A stretch of 51,425 nucleotides of DNA from Candidatus Falkowiibacteriota bacterium. GTDB lineage: Bacteria; Patescibacteriota; Patescibacteriia; Patescibacteriales; UBA12465. Below, piece after piece: positions 32,922 through 40,573 of this stretch; position 1 is the first letter of the stretch, and the number at the start of each line of letters is the position of its first letter. Location of the stretch: contig PWHG01000067.1 of NCBI GenBank assembly GCA_003554785.1, forward strand, positions 1 through 51,425, in the 5' to 3' direction. The notes beneath the pieces are model-generated. The model worked only from the letters and a program-made list of their open reading frames with translations. It did not search any database and was not told where the DNA came from. Position numbers and translations under genes: made by a program.

Positions 32922-32941
32922 ATTATTACATATTTACTCAT

Positions 32942-32980
32942 ATTTGTACAAATTTTATTACAAATTTACATAAAAGTCAA
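32942..32980 (-). promoter_or_regulatory. promoter with overlapping palindromic operator candidate
   Basis: On the minus strand: -35 TTGACT (32975-32980), 17-base spacer, -10 TAAAAT (32952-32957). The perfect 12-base palindrome ATTTGTACAAAT (32942-32953) spans the end of the -10 and the expected start point, a typical repressor position. A further ACAAAT lies in the spacer. Confidence 0.5.
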
Positions 32981-33067
32981 GTTAATCCGACAGAACAATA
33001 TTAACGAGTGATGATTTTAAAAATGCCATTTTTACAAGAAAAAGATAATAAATTAGCGCGCTTTTAA

Positions 33068-34021
33068 TTAATCATCATCCTTTAGAGGATGAAACTTTTC
33101 TTGCATTTTTTGAGCATAGAGATCGCTAGCATGAACATAGCGAGTAGTAGTATCTAAGGATTCATGACCCAATAGAACTTGAATTGCCGCTGGATTAGCT
33201 CCAGCTTCGGCTAAATAGGTGGCAAAACCATGTCTTAGTGAATGAGCTGAAACCGGAACATTTATATCTAAAAGCTCACGATATCGTTTAATTTTCGCCT
33301 GTAAGTAATTGGGCGATATTTTTTTATCTTTTTCTTTGCCTTTAGGAGAATTGAGTCCGCGATAGGGAATAAAAGCAAAGGGAGAGTCATCGTTGCGACT
33401 ATCAAAATAGTTTTTTAAATGCTTAAGGGCTCTTGGGGTTAAATAGACAAAACGCTCTTTTTTACCTTTACCAACTACAAATATACGCCCACTTTTATCA
33501 ATTTGATTAGTTTTTAAATTAATTAATTCTGAGATTCTAAGGCCAGTAGAGAAGAGAACTTCTAAAATTGCTCGATTTCTTAGAGCCACTCGCTTATCTT
33601 TTTCAGCTTTAGTTGGATATTCTATAAGTTTGACAATTTCATCAATTTCTGCTACTTGTGATTTTTTCTTAGCAGCTTTTATCATTTTAATAGCATCAGG
33701 TGTTAAAGGGGAATTGTAGTCCATGTCGGTTAGATATTTTAAATAACTCCTTAGAACTGATAGCATTCTATTAATTGAATATGGATTGAGTCTAACATGA
33801 CCTAATTGCTTATTGGCAGTTTGTCGATCAATGGAGGATAGATTAGCTCTGAAGTTTAATATATCTTTTTTAGTTAATTTACTAAAACTTAATTTATTTT
33901 CTAATAAAAAATCTTCAAAGACTTTGAGGTCTCGTTCATAATTATAAATTGTTTTTGGGGAATAATTACTTACTTTTAAATTAAGTAAAAAATCATCAAA
34001 AAGGGGAAGATTGCTTGACAT
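33068..34021 (-). CDS. xerC: tyrosine site-specific recombinase, Xer type
   Basis: Resolves chromosome dimers at a dif site, or acts as an integrase. It has 317 residues: an N-terminal SAM-like core-binding domain (residues 1-110) and the catalytic domain with all six conserved residues, R162 (TGLRISEL), K185 (VGKGKKER), H260 and R263 (HSLRHGFA), H286 (LLGHESL) and the nucleophile Y295 (TRYVHAS). Length and motifs fit XerC/XerD/XerA housekeeping enzymes. No phage genes or attachment sites are nearby. A lone Xer suggests a single-recombinase system; whether the symbol should be xerC or xerA is uncertain. Confidence 0.88.
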   Translation of the reverse strand: MSSNLPLFDDFLLNLKVSNYSPKTIYNYERDLKVFEDFLLENKLSFSKLTKKDILNFRANLSSIDRQTANKQLGHVRLNPYSINRMLSVLRSYLKYLTDMDYNSPLTPDAIKMIKAAKKKSQVAEIDEIVKLIEYPTKAEKDKRVALRNRAILEVLFSTGLRISELINLKTNQIDKSGRIFVVGKGKKERFVYLTPRALKHLKNYFDSRNDDSPFAFIPYRGLNSPKGKEKDKKISPNYLQAKIKRYRELLDINVPVSAHSLRHGFATYLAEAGANPAAIQVLLGHESLDTTTRYVHASDLYAQKMQEKFHPLKDDD

Positions 34022-34040
34022 ATGTTTATTATATTAAACT

Positions 34041-34093
34041 GAGTATAATAACCCTTATACTCCATTATATACTATTAACTAATAAATCGTCAA
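34041..34093 (-). promoter_or_regulatory. xer promoter with inverted repeat at the start point
   Basis: On the minus strand: -35 TTGACG (34088-34093), 18-base spacer, -10 TATAAT (34064-34069). Immediately downstream is a perfect 8-base inverted repeat, GAGTATAA (34041-34048) and TTATACTC (34055-34062), covering the expected start point. It may be an operator or a 5' hairpin. The -35 lies in the 3' end of the small membrane protein gene. Confidence 0.55.
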
Positions 34094-34219
34094 GCCAAGG
34101 ATGCTTACCTCTGGTTGAAACATTAAAATAAGCTTCAAAAATAATAGAAATAATCCAATAACAATAAGGACAGCTATTATTATTGCTAAATAAAATAGAA
34201 ATTTAAATGTTTGTTCCAT
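34079..34219 (-). CDS. small single-pass membrane protein, 46 residues
   Basis: An ATG at 34217-34219, seven bases after the ftsQ-like stop, opens a frame ending in TAG at 34079-34081. The product starts MEQTFKFLFYLAIIIAVLIV; residues 6-34 form one long hydrophobic helix, followed by a short polar tail. No homologue comes to mind. Its spacing makes it the last gene of the alr-ftsQ run, so a link to division or envelope is possible but unproven. Confidence 0.45.
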   Translation of the reverse strand: MEQTFKFLFYLAIIIAVLIVIGLFLLFLKLILMFQPEVSILGLTIY

Positions 34220-34226
34220 ATATTTT

Positions 34227-35057
34227 TTATTTATAATTTATAAAAGCTTTATCACCATAGCGAACATCAATATATTTAATGTCATCAATGTTAGTATCAC
34301 TTTCTTGCTTTAAATTTAAGATAATAACATTAAGTTTTTCTAATTGCTTACTAAAATTTGCTCGCCGACTAAAAAACACTTCAGGTCCCTGTTTTAATGC
34401 TAAATTGATGTTATACACCTCAGTGTTTAATAGAATTTCAGAAAAGGAAAAATTTTCAAAGTCTTTGGCCATATCATATAATTCTATTACTTCATTGACA
34501 TAATCTATATTTAATTGTATACAAGAATCTAAATCATCCTCACTTAAGGAGCCTTTTTTAATTATTGGATAATCTTTTAGATCTTGATTGTTAACTTCTA
34601 AGCTATTTATCGGACAAGACTCTATATCTCTAAATTGATAATTATTTTGATTTTTAAGTACATATATCGGTTCCCTTTCTTCTACTATAATATTTAAAGT
34701 TTTCGGGATTGTCTTTTTTACTCTAATATTAGATAAATCTAGACGTAAAAACATTTCTTCTTTTAATTGATCTTTAGAAAAAAACCATAAATTATCACCG
34801 CTTATATTAAAAATACTGGTTTTTTGGCATTGTTGCCATACAAGATCTTCAATTAAATAATCTGCGGTTCTGTCGTTACCTTTAACATTTATGTTTTTTA
34901 TGGTAAATAGTGGTGAGTAAAATAAAACGTAGAATAATAAAGCTAAAATTGTTAAACTAGCTAGAAAATAAAGAATTTTCTTTTTTCTTTTTTTGTTTCT
35001 TTTTTGTTTAAAAAATGGATTCTTTAAACTTCTTTTTTGATAATCTTTTTTGGGCAT
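34227..35057 (-). CDS. ftsQ: FtsQ/DivIB-like cell division protein
   Basis: A 276-residue bitopic protein: a highly basic cytoplasmic N-terminus, one membrane helix (about residues 28-49), then a POTRA domain (LFTIKNINVKGNDRTADYLIEDLVWQ) and the FtsQ-type segment (LRLDLSNIRVKKTIPKTLNIIVEEREPIYVL). FtsQ/DivIB links early and late divisome proteins. The placement directly after alr, two bases apart, fits a peptidoglycan/division cluster, although murB, ddl and ftsA/ftsZ are not in the window. Sequence identity in this family is low, so the call rests on architecture and motif. Confidence 0.8.
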   Translation of the reverse strand: MPKKDYQKRSLKNPFFKQKRNKKRKKKILYFLASLTILALLFYVLFYSPLFTIKNINVKGNDRTADYLIEDLVWQQCQKTSIFNISGDNLWFFSKDQLKEEMFLRLDLSNIRVKKTIPKTLNIIVEEREPIYVLKNQNNYQFRDIESCPINSLEVNNQDLKDYPIIKKGSLSEDDLDSCIQLNIDYVNEVIELYDMAKDFENFSFSEILLNTEVYNINLALKQGPEVFFSRRANFSKQLEKLNVIILNLKQESDTNIDDIKYIDVRYGDKAFINYK

Positions 35058-35059
35058 AA

Positions 35060-36223
35060 TTACTTTAATTCTCTCCTTATATTACTTCTAAAACGAGTCA
35101 GAGTTTCATAAATTATTGTTTGACTTAATTTTGAAAGCTTGTCCATAGAATTTGCATCTTCTTTGTTTTCTGAAACAATAATTACTTCATCGCCAAGCTC
35201 TACTTTTTGGTCACCAATAATTTGCCAAGAAGAAAGATTCATAGAAACTCGACCAACTAACTCTATATCTACAAGTCCTTGCTTGGTTTTAACCTTAGCT
35301 TTTAATTTTGTATTAGCTAACAACCAGCTTAAACCTTCAAAATAACCAAAGGGGATACTTATAATTTGACTATTATCTTTAGTAATTTGATAGGTGGCAT
35401 TATAGGAAACTATTTCACCAGCTTTTAAGTTATACGAGGAAATAACCTTACTAACAACACGCATAGCTGGTTTTAAATTTTTATACGCTAAATTAAAATT
35501 TGATGAGTTTGGTAAAAATACATGGTGTCCATAAAAACATAAACCAACGCGATAGGCATTTAAACGATCATCATTTAAGGTAAATAAACTAGCACTATTT
35601 CCTAAATGAACTAAACTAGGCTTGTAACCAGCTTTTTTTAATTTATCCAAAGCATTGAAAAAATTATCAGATTGTTTTTGATTTAATTCCTTATCTGATT
35701 CAGCTGATGCTAAGTGAGAGCAAAAACCTACAACTTCTAGCTTTTTTAAATACTTTTCTGCGTTTTTTAAAAACTGATCTATGTCTTTAATTCCCTCTCT
35801 ATTCATGCCGGAATTAAAAAACAAATGAATTTTAAATTTTTTTCTAAAACTAGCTAAAAATTTTAATGTTTCAAGATTATAGACTACAATTTCCGTGTCT
35901 TTTGGAGATATATAGCGATAAGCTTCTTTAGACATTTCTCCAATTAACAAAATCTTGCCTTTAAAATAATCTCTTACAATTTGGCTTTCTGGAAAGGAGT
36001 CAACCGCAATTCTTTTAAGCTTAGTTTTATTTAATATTTTAGCTACCTCTTTTAATCCATGGCCGTAAGCATTAGCTTTTAGAACTGGAATAATTTCTGC
36101 CTGCTTTTTAAGTGATTGCAGGTAGTTTAAATTAGATAACAAGTTGTCAGAAAATATTTCAATGCGATTTAAAGTTGGATATTTAGGCTTTATTATATTT
36201 TTTATTTTTTCACTAATTAACAT
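35060..36223 (-). CDS. alr: alanine racemase
   Basis: PLP enzyme interconverting L- and D-alanine for peptidoglycan. The cofactor lysine K49 lies in VLKANAYGHGL. The second catalytic residue, Tyr274, is in EIVSYNATYQ. The GLCFYG segment and the C-terminal beta domain (ELVGRVSMNLSSWQI) are typical. At 387 residues it is of normal length. The gene starts three bases after the preceding anchored-protein gene and ends two bases before ftsQ, so it is part of the minus-strand operon. Its presence argues that this organism makes its own D-alanine. Confidence 0.95.
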   Translation of the reverse strand: MLISEKIKNIIKPKYPTLNRIEIFSDNLLSNLNYLQSLKKQAEIIPVLKANAYGHGLKEVAKILNKTKLKRIAVDSFPESQIVRDYFKGKILLIGEMSKEAYRYISPKDTEIVVYNLETLKFLASFRKKFKIHLFFNSGMNREGIKDIDQFLKNAEKYLKKLEVVGFCSHLASAESDKELNQKQSDNFFNALDKLKKAGYKPSLVHLGNSASLFTLNDDRLNAYRVGLCFYGHHVFLPNSSNFNLAYKNLKPAMRVVSKVISSYNLKAGEIVSYNATYQITKDNSQIISIPFGYFEGLSWLLANTKLKAKVKTKQGLVDIELVGRVSMNLSSWQIIGDQKVELGDEVIIVSENKEDANSMDKLSKLSQTIIYETLTRFRSNIRRELK

Positions 36224-36226
36224 AAA

Positions 36227-37279
36227 TTATTCAATAACAGTTCCCTGTCCCTGATTGATAAAATCAGACTGTAAATTAGTATCTAAGTTTGGTAGTGAGC
36301 CACTTTTTTCTTGGTAACATACACTATCTTTGTAACGATATCTTAAATTCTCAATTATATTTAAAACTTGTCCAGTATGTTGTTTATCCGGTATAATTTC
36401 AATCTCAAATCCCGCTCGATATGTACCACCTGATTTATCAATAGATGGTACCTGCCATATAAGTTGATTATTGTCTGGATTGTAAGAATAATTACCGGCA
36501 AGTAATGATTTTTTCTCACCCAAGCTAGCATAATGAGGTAATTGTCCGCTGAACACAAAATCACTTAAATCATTGCCAAGGTTGTCAATTTGAAAGAAAA
36601 CCCAATATGAGGTTGGAATTGAAACAATTGGTGGAATCGGGCCAATACCAAGCTGATCGCCTCTTATGCTGTGATAATAGGCGCTTGAGGTGACATTAGT
36701 GTCTGATAGGAAGCGTACATTATCTAAACTATATTCTTGACTAAATTCTTCATCTAAAAAATTAATATCAATTAAGGCTCGCCAAGCACAATGTCTAAGT
36801 AATGGGTCAGCTGGATTAGAAAAATATGCTCTAAGAACAATCTCTTCATCACTGAATCCATCTATATTTTCAATAACTAAATCACGGCCATTTATTTCAA
36901 CATTTTCAGGCAAACTATCAGATTCCAGTCTACTTAAATTAAAACCTGAAGTTATGGTTTCAAGTGATACTACTATTTCATCAATTTCATCTTCACTAGT
37001 ATTTTTATAATTTAAATTAAGGGTTTTAAAAGAGTTTTTTTCAATTGCAAGTGATGAGAGAGAAAATTCAATTTCCAGTGGATCATTTATTTCAACTGGC
37101 TCGTCAGGTTCCTGAGGTGATTTAATTTCCGAATCAGAAATTGATGGTTGATATAAATTGAAAGTGAAAATAAATACAATGAAAAGTAAAATTATAACCG
37201 ATAAACTTATATCTAAAATAAAATGCAAGCGACGTCGTTTTTTTCTCTTTTTTATAATTTTGAAAATGTTAAAAATCAT
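36227..37279 (-). CDS. membrane-anchored extracytoplasmic protein, beta-rich
   Basis: A 350-residue protein: a Lys/Arg-rich cytoplasmic start, one membrane helix (about residues 22-43), a Pro/Glu-rich spacer (SPQEPDEPVEINDP), then two or three Ig-like beta domains (FKTLNLNYKNTSEDEIDEI; SYWVFFQIDNLGNDLSDF; GTYRAGFEIEIIPDKQH). The pattern recalls DUF11/CARDB-like surface domains, but I cannot assign a family. It lies between the long GHL15 protein and alr with gaps of 10 and 3 bases, so it probably has an envelope role. The gene shows no odd composition. Confidence 0.6.
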   Translation of the reverse strand: MIFNIFKIIKKRKKRRRLHFILDISLSVIILLFIVFIFTFNLYQPSISDSEIKSPQEPDEPVEINDPLEIEFSLSSLAIEKNSFKTLNLNYKNTSEDEIDEIVVSLETITSGFNLSRLESDSLPENVEINGRDLVIENIDGFSDEEIVLRAYFSNPADPLLRHCAWRALIDINFLDEEFSQEYSLDNVRFLSDTNVTSSAYYHSIRGDQLGIGPIPPIVSIPTSYWVFFQIDNLGNDLSDFVFSGQLPHYASLGEKKSLLAGNYSYNPDNNQLIWQVPSIDKSGGTYRAGFEIEIIPDKQHTGQVLNIIENLRYRYKDSVCYQEKSGSLPNLDTNLQSDFINQGQGTVIE

Positions 37280-37289
37280 ATTTTAAAAA

Positions 37290-39305
37290 TTAATAATGTT
37301 TTATACCCACAAAAATTTCGGCCTTTCCATTTCCAGTTGAATCAAAAACCGATACATTTATACCTTTTAAATAATCATCAATTGCTAAAAAATTATTTAT
37401 AGTCTCACCCTTATCATTGAAAACTTTAACTTCAGCTTTGCTTCCCGGACCAGAACCAGAAATTATTTCATATTTATTATTTAAATTTGTATCAGCACTA
37501 GCTACATTTACACCACCTCGAAAATTTTTATCATAAGCAAAAAAGGTGCTCAATTCCCTGCCTCTATAATCAAAAATTCTGATGTGAGGACCACCGCCAG
37601 GGCCAGCGCCGGTTATAATTTCATATTTTCCATTTCCATTGGTATCACCAACAGCCACATCTATTCCCCCACGAAAATTTTTATCATAAGCAAAAAAAGT
37701 TGAAACACAATCACCTTGTAAATTATAGACTCGAACTTGTGGACCACCGCCAGGGCCGGCGCCAACAATAATTTCTTTTTGACCATTGCCATTTAAATCA
37801 GCTGCCGCGATAGATATTTTTCCTTTAAACCCATGATGAAAAGGTGAAAAACTTAAAATCTCTAAGCTGTTTTGATAAACTTTAACTTCACCATCATAGG
37901 AAACAATTTGTTCTCTTGAATTATTGCCATTTAAATCATGTAAAAGTATTTGACTAGATCCAGAAAAACCTTGTAGATAAGCAAAAAAACCACTTCTAGC
38001 TAACTTACCCGCACTATCAAAAACTCTTAAAAATTCACCATTAGTAAAGGAACTATCATTTACAATATTCATCTCTTTTAAAAGTATTATCGCATCTCTG
38101 GCCTCAATTTCTAACCAATTAATTTTTTCTCCACTATTTATTTGCTCATCTTGAGTACCGGATATTTTTTCTAAAACTTCATTTTCAAAAACAATTCGCT
38201 GTTTTTCTTGACTAGAGTTAACTATTACCACCCCGTTTTCAAAATCTCTTCGCCACAATCCAGCTTCAATGTTATTGTTATCTTTTAATAAATTAAATGG
38301 TGGTGATATAGACTTACCTAAATAAACCTCATACTCATCATACCACCAGGTTTGAGTATGATTGCTTACATCATAGTCAAAACTATAATAACCATCACCT
38401 AAAAGCGCGCTACCAAGACCAAAACGAAACTTTTGATAATCTTCTCTATCTTTATGGTATTTATTAATTACTGTTAGTGACGGTTTGCGCGTATAGTTTG
38501 GTAATTTAAGATATGTGTTTATAGAGCCTTCCCAAGTACCTCCACTTTCCCAATATGAAGGAAAACCTTCAAGCATCATACCGTGAAGATGGGGTAAATA
38601 TGGATGGTAAACTCTACCATTGCCAACAATAACAAAATCATCTCCAGTTAAATCTCTGGTTCTTTGAAGAATTTTTTTAAAACCACCGGACCACAAATCA
38701 TCAACGTGATTTGAATTGGAGTTTCTTCGATTATTGTTAATATCAATATTTCTATCTACCCAACTAACATCACCCCAAGTATTGTCATAGAAAACTCCAT
38801 CCCAAAGACCAGTTGATTGAATATTTTCCATTACAAACTGTGGTAAATAATCATTAAATCTTTCCTCCTTTTCATTCAATCCCGCTCCATCACTAACATT
38901 TAACATAGAGGTGTTGGGCCAATAAACTATTTTTTTGCCCTCTTTATCTCTTAACCACCAAGAATCATCAATATTTCTGTATAACTCTTGTCTTAAAATT
39001 GCATTCGGGTAACTATAGACATCATCAATTATTTCCTGGGCAGTAATATAGGCTAGAATTACTACATCAGGATTAATTTCGCGAATTCTTTTTATTTTAT
39101 CAGGACTATTGATTGATAATTCCATGTCCAAAATCAATAGATCCCAATTAGCTAACTTTTCAGCTTCCTTGTCATTTATATCCCACTTTAGGAAATAGTT
39201 TGCTATTTTTGGGTAGCTTGATTTTTTTTCAATAGCAAACGCTTGTGAAGCAGAGAAAAAACTAGCAATAAAAATGATTGTAAAAATTAAATACTTAAAC
39301 TTCAT
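37290..39305 (-). CDS. secreted GHL15-like protein with C-terminal FG-GAP repeats
   Basis: A 671-residue secreted protein with a cleavable signal peptide (residues 1-24, ending ASQAFA). Residues 30-390 form the GHL15-like putative glycosyl hydrolase domain, paralogous to the 16009 gene: LLILDMELS, VVILAYITAQEI, TGLWDGVFYDN, DINNNRRNSN, FVIVGNGR and MMLEGFPSYW. Residues from about 430 are FG-GAP/VCBS-type repeats, each with a calcium-loop-like D-x-NGNG and a GAGPGGGPQVRVY-type strand. Neighbouring repeats are 51 residues apart and nearly identical in DNA. It is probably displayed outside the cell and binds or cuts glycan; activity is unproven. Confidence 0.68.
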   Translation of the reverse strand: MKFKYLIFTIIFIASFFSASQAFAIEKKSSYPKIANYFLKWDINDKEAEKLANWDLLILDMELSINSPDKIKRIREINPDVVILAYITAQEIIDDVYSYPNAILRQELYRNIDDSWWLRDKEGKKIVYWPNTSMLNVSDGAGLNEKEERFNDYLPQFVMENIQSTGLWDGVFYDNTWGDVSWVDRNIDINNNRRNSNSNHVDDLWSGGFKKILQRTRDLTGDDFVIVGNGRVYHPYLPHLHGMMLEGFPSYWESGGTWEGSINTYLKLPNYTRKPSLTVINKYHKDREDYQKFRFGLGSALLGDGYYSFDYDVSNHTQTWWYDEYEVYLGKSISPPFNLLKDNNNIEAGLWRRDFENGVVIVNSSQEKQRIVFENEVLEKISGTQDEQINSGEKINWLEIEARDAIILLKEMNIVNDSSFTNGEFLRVFDSAGKLARSGFFAYLQGFSGSSQILLHDLNGNNSREQIVSYDGEVKVYQNSLEILSFSPFHHGFKGKISIAAADLNGNGQKEIIVGAGPGGGPQVRVYNLQGDCVSTFFAYDKNFRGGIDVAVGDTNGNGKYEIITGAGPGGGPHIRIFDYRGRELSTFFAYDKNFRGGVNVASADTNLNNKYEIISGSGPGSKAEVKVFNDKGETINNFLAIDDYLKGINVSVFDSTGNGKAEIFVGIKHY
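37519..37760 (-). repeat. near-identical 153-bp tandem units inside the FG-GAP region
   Basis: A 26-base stretch at 37519-37544 recurs identically at 37672-37697, and GGACCACCGCCAGGGCC at 37588 recurs at 37741. Both are displaced by exactly 153 bases, or 51 codons. This points to recent duplication of one propeller blade. Confidence 0.75.
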
Positions 39306-39310
39306 TTTAA

Positions 39311-40564
39311 TTAACTTCTCTTTTTTATATAATTTAATCCAGATGGTAAATATTTCTTTAAAACTTCCGGGATTTTAACTGAACCATCGACTTGTTGATT
39401 TTGCTCTAATATAGCTGGCAGTAATCGACTAGTAGCTAGACCAGAAGCATTTAAGGTGTGAACATAAACATTATTTTTCTTTTCATCTTTATAGCGAATT
39501 TTCCCTCTTCTGGCTTGATAATCTAAAGCATTGGAAACACTACTTACTTCTTTATAAGCATTCATAGAAGGTAACCAAACCTCTAAATCATAAGTTTTAG
39601 CCATAGCCGCACTACAATCTTTAGCAGCAAGTTTTGATACCTGATAATGCAAATCAAGCCCTTTGGTTAATTGTTTAGATATTGCTAAAAGTTCATCAAA
39701 CATTTCCCAAGATTTTTCCGCTTGAGAGATAATAAATAACTCAACTTTATTGAATTGATGACCACGAATCATTCCCCGCTCTTCTTGGCGATAACTACCG
39801 GCTTCACGACGAAAACAAGGAGAATAAGCAAAGTATTTAAGCGGTAATTCATTTAATTTCAATATTTCATCTCGATGATAATTACCTAACATCATTTCAC
39901 TGGTTGCATTTAAACAAGTTTCATCTTGAGTCCAAAAAAGATCATCACCAAACTTTGGTAAATGTCCGGAAATATAGGCTGAATCTTTATTTAAAAGAAA
40001 AGGAGGAATTAAAAATTGATAAGCATTTTTAACATGAAAATCAATAAAATAGGAAAGCAGTGCCCATTCAAGCTGTGCTCCGAGTCCTTTATAGCACCAA
40101 AAACCAGAACCTGACATTTTAGCTGCTCTTTTATAATCAATTATATCAAGCGAAGTTGCCAGCTCTACATGATCTTTAAATTTAAAGGAAAATTCCGTCT
40201 TTTTTTTATAGCTATAGATAACTTGATTATTTTCTTTTCCACCAGCTACAACCTCATCATCGGGAATATTTGGTAACTGTGCCAATGACTCTTCTAAATT
40301 CTTCTCAGTTTCATTTAATGAGGCTTCAAGTTCTTTTATTTTTGCACTCAAGTCTTTTATGCTTTTAATTTCTTTTTGAGATGGCTTTTTTTTGGATAAT
40401 TTATTTTTTTGAGTTTTAAAATCTTGTAAATTTTCAATAAATTTTCGTCTTTTTTCATCAAGAGATAATATATGATCAAGATTTAAGGTTTTAGGATCCA
40501 TTCTCTTTAAAAGAGCTGATCTGACGTAACTTAAGTTTTCTTTAATGTATTTAATATCTAACAT
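39311..40564 (-). CDS. serS: seryl-tRNA synthetase
   Basis: Class II synthetase for tRNA-Ser. The 417 residues start with the long antiparallel coiled-coil arm that grips the tRNA (about 25-105; LSAKIKELEASLNETEKNLEE), then the catalytic core with motif 2 (FAYSPCFRREAGSYRQEERGMIRGHQF split around the Arg pair) and motif 3 (NASGLATSRLLPAILEQ). All usual class II elements are visible and the length is normal. It follows dnaX by nine bases and precedes the GHL15-FG-GAP gene by five. Confidence 0.96.
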   Translation of the reverse strand: MLDIKYIKENLSYVRSALLKRMDPKTLNLDHILSLDEKRRKFIENLQDFKTQKNKLSKKKPSQKEIKSIKDLSAKIKELEASLNETEKNLEESLAQLPNIPDDEVVAGGKENNQVIYSYKKKTEFSFKFKDHVELATSLDIIDYKRAAKMSGSGFWCYKGLGAQLEWALLSYFIDFHVKNAYQFLIPPFLLNKDSAYISGHLPKFGDDLFWTQDETCLNATSEMMLGNYHRDEILKLNELPLKYFAYSPCFRREAGSYRQEERGMIRGHQFNKVELFIISQAEKSWEMFDELLAISKQLTKGLDLHYQVSKLAAKDCSAAMAKTYDLEVWLPSMNAYKEVSSVSNALDYQARRGKIRYKDEKKNNVYVHTLNASGLATSRLLPAILEQNQQVDGSVKIPEVLKKYLPSGLNYIKKRS

Positions 40565-40573
40565 ATTTTTAAA

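Noticed and set aside
33010-33066. 18-codon plus-strand frame ending beside the xer stop
   Set aside because: Too short, with no promoter or ribosome-binding signal, and no independent support.
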